Positions 1 through 5,722 of a stretch of DNA of 6,491 bases are shown piece by piece. The first letter of the stretch is position 1. Each line of letters opens with the position of its first letter. A model generated the notes under the pieces. That model did not search any database. It was given only the letters and a program-made list of their open reading frames with translations, and was not told the DNA's origin. Origin of the DNA: Anaerolineaceae bacterium UBA6133 (GTDB lineage Bacteria; Chloroflexota; Anaerolineae; Anaerolineales; Anaerolineaceae); NCBI GenBank assembly GCA_002435825.1, contig DIVL01000035.1, positions 1 through 6,491 of the forward strand. The letters run 5' to 3'. A program made the translations under genes and the position numbers.

Positions 1-47
1 TTGCACTTACTAGTTGAATCTAAGACTTTAGAAAATTATGTTTTTTC

Positions 48-78
48 ATTAAAAACGGAAAAATTAAAAACGGAAAAA
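48..78. repeat. Perfect 15-bp tandem duplication, AT-rich
   Basis: The unit ATTAAAAACGGAAAA occurs twice back to back (48-62 and 63-77), and base 78 continues the A-run. It lies about 90 bp upstream of the GntR-type gene, in non-coding DNA. The unit is not palindromic, so it does not look like a normal dimeric GntR operator. A recent slippage duplication or paired direct binding sites are both possible. The duplication itself is certain; its role is unknown. Confidence 0.85.
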
Positions 79-89
79 TATGTAATTTC

Positions 90-121
90 ATGACACTTGC
101 GAAAGGTATTAAAGGTATAAT
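90..121 (+). promoter_or_regulatory. Candidate promoter of the GntR-type regulator, with AAAGGTAT direct repeats
   Basis: A perfect TATAAT lies at 116-121, 44 bp before the GTG start. The best -35 match is ATGACA at 90-95, but the 20-bp spacer is longer than ideal; TTGCGA at 97-102 would leave only 13 bp. The octamer AAAGGTAT occurs at 102-109 and again at 111-118, running into the -10 box. A protein bound to these repeats would cover the promoter. This could suit autoregulation, which is common for HutC-type repressors, but the repeats are direct rather than inverted. Confidence 0.45.
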
Positions 122-165
122 TTTGAAAGATGAATGGTCCACAGATGGCGAGAAGGGAGTAAGTA

Positions 166-900
166 GTGCCGAGAACCACAAAAACATCACATGTACTGGA
201 AGTCTTGCTCTCAGAAATTAACCGCCCGGAGGCTCAACACGGTGACTGCTTGCCCTCTGAACGGGAACTGGGCGAGCGGTTTCAGGTCAGCCGGGTAGTC
301 ATTCGCGGTGCGCTTGCCAGGCTGGAAGAAGAAGGGCTGATTTACCGCATGCAGGGTAAGGGAGCTTTTGTATGCAAGAATAAGGTCAACCAAAATGCTT
401 CCCATTTGACCAGTTTCACGCAGGACATGCTTCAGCGCAATATGACCCCGGGTGCGAAAATCCTGGTAAAGGAATTTATTCCATGCACGCCTTTCCTCAG
501 CAGCAAATTGCAGATACCCCGCGAGGAGCCGGTTTTCATGTTGAAACGGCTGCGGACAGCAGACGGGTCACCGATGGCAATCGAAGTCTGTTTTTTGCGG
601 GAATGGATTGGCAAACGGATCGCTGACCATTTGGTGGATGACGTCTCTCTCTACCAATTATTAGCCGGGAAATGTGGAATTCAATTGAAGTATGCCATGC
701 AGACAATCGAGGTGGGCTCACTTGAGAAAACAGAGCGAGATCTGCTGGGGCAGAATTGCCCCCGCTGCACGGCGATCATTACCCGCCAGACTTTTGACGT
801 GGATAACAATGTTGTCGAGTTTGTTGAATCGCGTTATCGCAGTGATCGCTACCTGTTTGGCATGCTTCTGGACATGGAGAAGCCGGAGGGTAGCGCCTAA
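166..900 (+). CDS. GntR family transcriptional regulator, HutC/UTRA subfamily
   Basis: This 244-residue protein is a one-component, ligand-responsive transcription factor of the cytoplasm. Residues 10-70 form a GntR winged helix-turn-helix: LPSERELGERF (29-39) leads into the recognition helix VSRVVIRGALARLEEEG (41-57), and the wing follows at QGKGAFV (63-69). Residues about 80-237 fit a UTRA effector domain, with LTSFTQDMLQRNMTPG, then LKRLRTADGSPMAIE, and near the end VEFVESRYRSDRYLF. The length is typical of the HutC subfamily. The GTG start is supported by AAGGGAG at 153-159, six bases upstream. The ligand cannot be told: HutC relatives sense amino acids, sugars or fatty acids, and no metabolic target gene is adjacent. 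The only downstream neighbour is rpoB, which has its own promoters. Seven cysteines, including a CPRC pair at 198-201 in the effector domain, seem many for this family. Confidence 0.9.
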   Translation: MPRTTKTSHVLEVLLSEINRPEAQHGDCLPSERELGERFQVSRVVIRGALARLEEEGLIYRMQGKGAFVCKNKVNQNASHLTSFTQDMLQRNMTPGAKILVKEFIPCTPFLSSKLQIPREEPVFMLKRLRTADGSPMAIEVCFLREWIGKRIADHLVDDVSLYQLLAGKCGIQLKYAMQTIEVGSLEKTERDLLGQNCPRCTAIITRQTFDVDNNVVEFVESRYRSDRYLFGMLLDMEKPEGSA

Positions 901-932
901 GTTGGATGTACTTTTCTATAGACGATTCTTGG

Positions 933-998
933 AGCAAAAGCAGAAATTTGCTTGAGGGAACTAAAGATGAGTGCTATAATTCGAATTTCACAGTCGAA
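933..998. promoter_or_regulatory. Two weak inverted repeats flanking rpoB promoter P1 (operator candidates)
   Basis: AGCAAA (933-938) and TTTGCT (947-952) form an inverted repeat that runs into the -35 box of P1. A second one, TTCGA (980-984) and TCGAA (994-998), is centred near base 989, about where P1 transcription should begin. Either could be an operator, and the first could be a poor remnant of a terminator for the upstream gene, though no T-run follows it. Short arms in AT-rich DNA arise easily by chance. Confidence 0.2.
952..980 (+). promoter_or_regulatory. rpoB promoter P1 (extended -10, sigma70 type)
   Basis: TTGAGG (952-957), a 17-bp spacer and a perfect TATAAT (975-980) are present. 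TG at 972-973, one base before the -10 box, makes it an extended -10 promoter. The expected start is near 987, giving a leader of about 140 nt to the rpoB ATG that passes through P2. It begins 51 bp after the stop of the GntR-type gene. Confidence 0.75.
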
Positions 999-1003
999 CA
1001 CAG

Positions 1004-1048
1004 AAAAAACCAAAAACTATTGACTCATAGACCGATTTGTTATATAAT
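1004..1048 (+). promoter_or_regulatory. rpoB promoter P2 with UP-like A-tracts
   Basis: TTGACT (1020-1025), a 17-bp spacer and TATAAT (1043-1048) give 5/6 and 6/6 matches to consensus. Two A-tracts, A6 at 1004-1009 and A5 at 1012-1016, sit just upstream of the -35 box, where the alpha C-terminal domains bind UP elements. The expected start is near 1055, leaving a leader of about 71 nt. This looks like the strong promoter of rpoB, which would make the gene independent of the upstream regulator gene. Confidence 0.8.
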
Positions 1049-1075
1049 TATCGCTTGCGCTTAAAGCCTGAACTG

Positions 1076-1106
1076 ACGCGTGGAATGCGTACTGCCCCAC
1101 GCTTTT
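1076..1106 (+). promoter_or_regulatory. Terminator-like hairpin in the rpoB leader (possible attenuator)
   Basis: GCGTGG (1078-1083) pairs perfectly with CCACGC (1097-1102) around a 13-nt loop, and TTTT (1103-1106) follows directly, as in an intrinsic terminator. It sits between both promoters and the rpoB ribosome binding site. The same bases can form another stem, ACGCG (1076-1080) with TGCGT (1086-1090), which includes one G-U pair and excludes the first. The T-run is short, so termination would be partial at most. The structure is read by eye only. Confidence 0.4.
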
Positions 1107-1125
1107 ATCATGTTAGGAGATATTG

Positions 1126-4100
1126 ATGACTGACCTGATGCCACCAAAAAATTATGCCAGGATCCCTGTAGGGTTGGAATTACCCCAACTTATTCAGGTC
1201 CAGCTAGATTCTTTCCAGCGCCTCAAAAATGAGGGTCTGGCAAGTTTGTTCAATGAAATCTCCCCTATCATCTCATACGGCGATGAACTGCGGCTGCACT
1301 TTCCCAGTGAATCCCAGATTGCCAGGGATTTTGATCTCAAGTATTGGTTTGAGCCTCCCAAGAACACCGTCGAGGAATGTCTTGAGCGGGATTTGACCTA
1401 TGCTACTCCGTTGTATGTCTCAGTCTTGCTGGAAGGCAAGGAGTTTAGTGAAAAGCAGAGGCAGGAGTTGTTCCTCGGTGATTTCCCTGAGATGACCCCG
1501 AAGGGCACCTTTATCATTAATGGAACCGAGCGTGTGGTTGTTTCACAGCTGATCCGCTCGCCTGGTGTATATTTTGAAGCCGAATTGGACCGCACTACGG
1601 GTCGTATGATGTCAACCGCCAAGCTAATCCCGGATCGGGGAGCCTGGATGGAACTCGAGACCCGCAAGAATGACTTCATAATCCTGAAATTCAACCGCAA
1701 GCGCACAGTGCCTATCACTGTCTTTTTGCGGGCATTGGCAATTTTGGATGACGGGATGTCAGAACCCTTGATTAAAGAGGGTACAGATGAGGAGATCCTC
1801 GGTCTGTTTGCCGATGTGGACACCAACCAGGATCATCTTTACATTCAGAATTCCTTTGATCAGGAACCTGATTACGACCCCAACAGCAATTTTTCTATTG
1901 CCGAAGCGTCATTGATTGAATTTTATAAGAAACTACGTCCGGGTGAACCCCCGACGCTTGATAACGCTAAGAACTACGTGACCGAACAGATCTTTGATTC
2001 ACGGCATTACGACCTTGAAAAAGTGGGTCGCTACAAGTTGAATCAAAAGCTCGGTCTGGAAGATGTTATTGTCCCGATCGATGAGCATCGCACAATTACC
2101 AAGCACGACATCGTACGATTGATCCGTCACATGATCGAAATCAACAACGGTGTGCGCCAGAAGGATGATATTGATCATCTTGGAAATCGCCGCGTTAAGA
2201 CTGTGGGCGAACTGATCCAAAACAAGTTGCGGGTTGGTTTGCGCCGTATGGAGCGCGTTATCAAAGAGCGCATGTCCATTCGCGATCAAAATACCTCCCT
2301 TTCGCCCGTCAGCTTGGTGAACATCCGCCCGCTGGTGGCATCCTTGCGTGAATTTTTTGGCTCCAGTCAGCTCTCGCAATTCATGGAAGAAACAAATCCC
2401 CTTTCTGAGCTGCGCCACAAGCGTACCGTCTCAGCCCTTGGTCCTGGCGGTCTGCGCCGCGAGCGAGCTGGCTTTGATGTGCGTGACGTTCACTTCTCGC
2501 ATTATGGGCGCATCTGCCCGATTGAGACCCCGGAAGGTCCGAACATCGGTCTGATCGGTCGTTTGGCCGCCTACGCCTCTGTGAACGAATATGGCTTTAT
2601 TGAGACGCCTTATCGACGCGTATACCGCTCGATGAAAGGCGATGATCCAAACTTAGTGGATCACCTGCTGCGCCAGAACATTGTAGACCCGAAGACCGGT
2701 GGAGTTCTCTATGAAGCCGAGACGCGCGTGACTAAAGAAATGGCCAAAAAGATCAGCAAGCTTGGCATCGAGAACGTGCTGATTCGACCTTTTGTGACTC
2801 AAGAGTATGTCTATCTATCGGCGGATGCTGAAGATAAATACGTCATTGCCCAGGCGAACGCGCCTTTGAATGAGTACAACGAGTTTGTGCGCCGCAATTC
2901 CTGTCGTTTCTACAATCAGTTTGCTATTTATGACTATGAGTACATCGACTTCATGGACGTTGCCCCCAACCAGGTTGTGGGCATCTCTGCGGCTTTGATC
3001 CCCTTCCTGGAGCACGATGATGCTGGGCGCGCCCTGATGGGCTCCAACATGCAGACTCAAGCTGTGCCGTTGCTGCGACCGGAAGTGCCGATTGTATCAA
3101 CTGGCATGGAAGGTGCCGCTGTATCGGATTCCGGGCAGGTTGTCATTGCGGAAGAAGACGGCGAAGTTATGTCTGTGACCGGTGATAGCCTGGTCGTCAA
3201 GCAGGCTTCAGGCGATCTCAAGCTCTATAAGCTTCGCAAGTATCAGCGTTCAAACCAGTCGACCTGCATCGATCAGCGGCCTGCTGTTTCGCAAGGTCAG
3301 TTGATTCATAAGGGCGACGTTATCGTCGATTCTTCTTCAACGGAAGATGGAAAACTGGCTTTGGGTCAAAATGTAATCGTAGCATTGCTGCCTTGGGAAG
3401 GCTTCAACTTTGAAGACGCTATCCTGATTTCAGAACGCCTGGTAGAGGAAGATCGCTACACCAGCATCCACATCGAAAAGTACGAAGTGGAAGCACGTGA
3501 TACCAAACTTGGTCCAGAAGAAATCACGCGTGAAATCCCCAACGTCGGCGATGACACCATCCGCGACCTGGACGAGTCTGGCATCATTCGTATCGGTGCT
3601 GAAGTTGGTCCGAACGATATTTTGGTCGGAAAAATCACCCCCAAAGGTGAGAAAGAACTGACCCCTGAGGAACGCCTTTTGCGCGCAATCTTCGGTGAGA
3701 AATCGCGTGATGTCAAGGACACCTCTCTGCGCATGCCCCACGGCGAACGCGGGATTGTGGTGGACGTGAAAGTCTTCACCCGCGAAGAAAACAGCGATCT
3801 TTCTGCTGGCGTGGATAAGATGGTGCGCGTTTCTGTGGCGCAACGCCGCAAGATCACCGCTGGCGACAAAATGGCTGGGCGCCACGGTAACAAAGGCTGC
3901 GTCTCGATGGTACTGCCAGTGGAAGACATGCCCTTCCTGGAAGACGGAACCCCTGTGGACATCATCCTCAATCCCCTTGGCATTCCTGGTCGTATGAACA
4001 TTGGCCAGGTGCTCGAAGCCGAACTCGGCTGGGCAGCCCGCAGTCTGGGCTTCAGGGCAATCACCCCGGTCTTTGATGGCGCTACCGAAGCTGAAATTGA

Positions 4101-5067
4101 AGCAGAATTGGCAAGAGCCTGGTTGATTGATGAAGCCTGGCGCGTTATCGGCGAAAAAGGCTGGGCTTGGTTGAGCACGATCGAGCACGATCCTGAAATG
4201 ATCCTGGATGACCGGGAAGTGCGTTTGCTTTACCTGGAACAGATTCTTGCTGATCAGGGTCAGGACGTGTTTGCCATAAAAGAAAATGATATCCTGGCTC
4301 GCCGGGCAGCTTTGAATGAGTGGCTAAAACTTGAAGGCTATGACCCCGCCACCATCACCGCTTTCCCCGAAGACAACATCCCCGTTAAAGGCCGGGAGGC
4401 TCAGGATGACACCGCTGTAAAGACTTGCTTGCTGCTATGGAGTAAGAAAGAGGGACAACCGATTTCTGCCGAGCTTGACCGCGCCGATATTGAAAAGCAG
4501 GCGAAGCAGCTCATGCTTGAAACGGGCAACCCCATGCCCACCATTGGCAAACAACGCGTGCGCGACGGACGAACTGGTGATTTTTATGACCAACCAGTCA
4601 CTATTGGTATAATGACCATGCTCAAGCTGCACCACCTGGTTGAGGATAAAGTCCATGCTCGTTCCACCGGACCCTACAGCCTGGTTACACAGCAGCCCCT
4701 GGGCGGTAAGGCTCAGTTTGGTGGTCAGCGCTTTGGTGAAATGGAAGTCTGGGCGCTGGAAGCTTATGGCGCGGCGCACACCTTACAGGAAATGTTGACG
4801 GTCAAGTCGGATGATGTGGCAGGTCGTACTGCTACCTATGAAGCGATCGTCAAGGACATTCCAATCGAGGCTCCGGGCATTCCGGCAGCTTTCAGAGTGC
4901 TGGTGAAGGAACTTCAATCCCTGAGCCTGGCTGTGGAAGCTATCATGGAAGACGGAGAAGTGATGCGGTTCGGCAAGGATGACGAACGTTCGCACAGTGC
5001 GCGCGTACCAACCGGACTGTTGGATCAAGGCAGCGACTTCTTCAAGTCATTAAAAGAAGTTGCTTGA
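1126..5067 (+). CDS. rpoB: DNA-directed RNA polymerase subunit beta
   Basis: RpoB is the second-largest subunit of the core RNA polymerase; it joins beta-prime to form the active centre and binds nascent RNA and sigma. The 1313-residue protein shows the family's landmarks in order: the N-terminal lobe with GTFIINGTERVVVSQLIRSP (127-146); the rifampicin region from FFGSSQLSQFM (410-420) to SALGPGG (436-442); CPIETPEGPNIGLI (464-477); FLEHDDAGRALMGSNMQ (627-643); GFNFEDAILISER (759-771); the flap (about 830-886); the catalytic-side GDKMAGRHGNKG (913-924); and GGKAQFGGQRFGEMEVWALE (1193-1212) near the C-terminus. ATG 1126 is preferred over TTG 1123 because AGGAG at 1115-1119 lies six bases before it. 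Oddities are a roughly 137-residue insert after PVFDGA (981-986) and changes at three positions equivalent to E. coli rifampicin sites (E421, T434, T644). rpoC does not follow. The reading frame is intact, so this is a complete gene. Confidence 0.98.
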   Translation: MTDLMPPKNYARIPVGLELPQLIQVQLDSFQRLKNEGLASLFNEISPIISYGDELRLHFPSESQIARDFDLKYWFEPPKNTVEECLERDLTYATPLYVSVLLEGKEFSEKQRQELFLGDFPEMTPKGTFIINGTERVVVSQLIRSPGVYFEAELDRTTGRMMSTAKLIPDRGAWMELETRKNDFIILKFNRKRTVPITVFLRALAILDDGMSEPLIKEGTDEEILGLFADVDTNQDHLYIQNSFDQEPDYDPNSNFSIAEASLIEFYKKLRPGEPPTLDNAKNYVTEQIFDSRHYDLEKVGRYKLNQKLGLEDVIVPIDEHRTITKHDIVRLIRHMIEINNGVRQKDDIDHLGNRRVKTVGELIQNKLRVGLRRMERVIKERMSIRDQNTSLSPVSLVNIRPLVASLREFFGSSQLSQFMEETNPLSELRHKRTVSALGPGGLRRERAGFDVRDVHFSHYGRICPIETPEGPNIGLIGRLAAYASVNEYGFIETPYRRVYRSMKGDDPNLVDHLLRQNIVDPKTGGVLYEAETRVTKEMAKKISKLGIENVLIRPFVTQEYVYLSADAEDKYVIAQANAPLNEYNEFVRRNSCRFYNQFAIYDYEYIDFMDVAPNQVVGISAALIPFLEHDDAGRALMGSNMQTQAVPLLRPEVPIVSTGMEGAAVSDSGQVVIAEEDGEVMSVTGDSLVVKQASGDLKLYKLRKYQRSNQSTCIDQRPAVSQGQLIHKGDVIVDSSSTEDGKLALGQNVIVALLPWEGFNFEDAILISERLVEEDRYTSIHIEKYEVEARDTKLGPEEITREIPNVGDDTIRDLDESGIIRIGAEVGPNDILVGKITPKGEKELTPEERLLRAIFGEKSRDVKDTSLRMPHGERGIVVDVKVFTREENSDLSAGVDKMVRVSVAQRRKITAGDKMAGRHGNKGCVSMVLPVEDMPFLEDGTPVDIILNPLGIPGRMNIGQVLEAELGWAARSLGFRAITPVFDGATEAEIEAELARAWLIDEAWRVIGEKGWAWLSTIEHDPEMILDDREVRLLYLEQILADQGQDVFAIKENDILARRAALNEWLKLEGYDPATITAFPEDNIPVKGREAQDDTAVKTCLLLWSKKEGQPISAELDRADIEKQAKQLMLETGNPMPTIGKQRVRDGRTGDFYDQPVTIGIMTMLKLHHLVEDKVHARSTGPYSLVTQQPLGGKAQFGGQRFGEMEVWALEAYGAAHTLQEMLTVKSDDVAGRTATYEAIVKDIPIEAPGIPAAFRVLVKELQSLSLAVEAIMEDGEVMRFGKDDERSHSARVPTGLLDQGSDFFKSLKEVA
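4123..4539 (+). other. Lineage-specific insertion within RpoB (about residues 1000-1138)
   Basis: Between PVFDGA (residues 981-986) and DGRTG (1147-1151) there are 160 residues; in B. subtilis RpoB I recall about 23. The extra 137 or so residues are charged and look helical, with a Trp-rich start (WRVIGEKGWAWL, 1005-1016) and no repeat or low-complexity tract. From memory, Thermus RpoB has a shorter insertion at this same place, while the E. coli insertion of the region lies before PVFDGA. Boundaries are approximate and I do not recognise a named domain. Confidence 0.7.
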
Positions 5068-5093
5068 CGTATTCAAACGAGGCGTGATAAAAT
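5064..5093 (+). promoter_or_regulatory. Promoter of the rpsL-rpsG-fusA genes, overlapping the rpoB stop codon
   Basis: TTGACG (5064-5069), an 18-bp spacer and TAAAAT (5088-5093) are present, with TG at 5085-5086 forming an extended -10 motif. The -35 box contains the rpoB stop codon TGA (5065-5067). Transcription would start near 5100, leaving a leader of about 124 nt before rpsL. This suggests the str genes need not depend on read-through from rpoB. Confidence 0.65.
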
Positions 5094-5101
5094 CATTCCT
5101 T

Positions 5102-5118
5102 GCCCTGCTAGGCAGGGT
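5102..5118 (+). terminator. GC-rich stem-loop after rpoB: weak terminator or 5' leader hairpin
   Basis: CCCTGC (5103-5108) and GCAGGG (5112-5117) pair perfectly around the loop TAG, and a G-U pair can extend the stem. TTTATGTT follows, a poor T-run. Lying 35 bp after the rpoB stop, it could end some rpoB transcripts. However, the predicted str promoter would start transcription only two or three bases before it, so it may instead form a protective hairpin at the very 5' end of the rpsL mRNA. Confidence 0.5.
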
Positions 5119-5135
5119 TTATGTTGACCCGCCTG

Positions 5136-5196
5136 GCGTTTGGTTGAAAACGCAAGTCCATCAATAAGAAGATGGCCTTGATTGATGAGAAGATAG
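5136..5196 (+). promoter_or_regulatory. Structured leader upstream of rpsL with competing stems
   Basis: GCGTTT (5136-5141) pairs with AAACGC (5148-5153) around a 6-nt loop. CATCAAT (5159-5165) pairs with ATTGATG (5181-5187) around a 15-nt loop. An alternative, CCATC (5158-5162) with GATGG (5171-5175), excludes that last stem. An 11-nt imperfect direct repeat sharing AGAAGAT occurs at 5165-5175 and 5186-5196. Such leaders can carry ribosomal-protein feedback control, but I recognise no known protein-binding motif here. Confidence 0.35.
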
Positions 5197-5223
5197 AGTA
5201 ATTAGTAGCACGGAGGCAAAGAA

Positions 5224-5643
5224 GTGCCAACAATTAACCAACTGGTTCGAAATGGTCGTCAGACCAAAAGCCGTAAAAGCAAGTCACCCGCGTTGCAGTA
5301 TACGCTCAACTCCGAGAAGCAACGCCGTACCCGCCAACCGAAGGGTGCACCTCAGAAACGTGGTGTTTGCACCATCGTCCGCACGATGACCCCGAAGAAG
5401 CCGAATTCCGCTCTGCGGAAAATCGCTCGTGTGCGTCTCTCCAATGGTTTGGAAGTGACCGCGTACATTCCCGGTGAAGGTCATCAGCTCCAGGAGCACA
5501 GTGTGGTGCTCGTGCGTGGCGGCAGAGTGAAAGACTTGCCCGGTGTGCGTTATCACATCGTGCGCGGCACGCTCGACACGACTGGTGTCGCGGATCGCAA
5601 GCGCGGTCGTTCAAAATATGGCGCCAAACGCGCACAGAAGTAG
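5224..5643 (+). CDS. rpsL: 30S ribosomal protein S12
   Basis: S12 lies at the subunit interface near the decoding centre, where it supports codon recognition. The 139-residue protein begins MPTINQLVRNGR and contains the conserved core PQKRGVCT (43-50), TPKKPNSALRK (56-66), GEGHQLQEHSVVLVRGG (84-100) and RVKDLPGVRYHIVRGTLD (101-118). It is 15 residues longer than E. coli S12 because of a longer segment before GAPQKRGVC; B. subtilis S12 is of similar length (138 residues). Lys58 and Lys103 match the two lysines whose changes give streptomycin resistance in E. coli, so the wild-type, sensitive residues are present. Asp104 matches the aspartate that RimO methylthiolates in E. coli. GTG 5224 is supported by GGAGG at 5212-5216, seven bases upstream. 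The gene follows rpoB directly rather than rpoC, and leads the rpsG and fusA cluster. Confidence 0.98.
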   Translation: MPTINQLVRNGRQTKSRKSKSPALQYTLNSEKQRRTRQPKGAPQKRGVCTIVRTMTPKKPNSALRKIARVRLSNGLEVTAYIPGEGHQLQEHSVVLVRGGRVKDLPGVRYHIVRGTLDTTGVADRKRGRSKYGAKRAQK

Positions 5644-5657
5644 TCATTTGCATATTG

Positions 5658-5690
5658 GGCTGTTTGCCAGCCGCCAACAGGATTGGTCGG
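5658..5690 (+). promoter_or_regulatory. Intercistronic stem-loops between rpsL and rpsG (possible S7 control site)
   Basis: GGCTG (5658-5662) pairs with CAGCC (5668-5672) around a 5-nt loop. CCGCCAA (5671-5677) pairs with TTGGTCGG (5683-5690) to give seven base pairs with one bulged T. The two stems share bases 5671-5672 and so compete at their join. In E. coli, S7 represses translation by binding the rpsL-rpsG spacer. The position here is the same, but I see no sequence identity, so the function is inference. Confidence 0.35.
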
Positions 5691-5722
5691 TCAGGCAGGT
5701 CTGGATTTATTGAGGAGCAATT

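Noticed and set aside
1..165. A small gene or RNA in the AT-rich start of the window
   Set aside because: There is no open frame with a ribosome site, no tRNA-like fold and no stable GC-rich stem; only promoter-like and repeat sequences are seen.
692..955. 87-codon + strand open frame overlapping the end of the GntR-type gene
   Set aside because: It lies in another frame of the regulator coding region, has no suitable ribosome site, and its product resembles no protein I know.
1123..1125. TTG as the rpoB start, three bases before the ATG
   Set aside because: The ATG at 1126 has the better codon and a six-base gap from AGGAG; the TTG would leave only three.
3430..4188. Long overlapping antisense open frames (up to 252 codons) within rpoB
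   Set aside because: They lie opposite strongly conserved RpoB motifs, have no ribosome binding site I can see, and their translations look like reverse-strand shadows rich in biased residues. Two different antisense frames open over the same span, as expected from codon bias.
4608..4613. TATAAT inside rpoB as an internal promoter
   Set aside because: It encodes conserved residues of the VTIGIMTM stretch and has no -35 box at the right distance.
5041..5067. A beta/beta-prime (rpoB-rpoC) fusion as the reason for the missing rpoC
   Set aside because: RpoB ends at a TGA shortly after its normal C-terminal region, and no beta-prime motif is encoded in any frame before rpsL.
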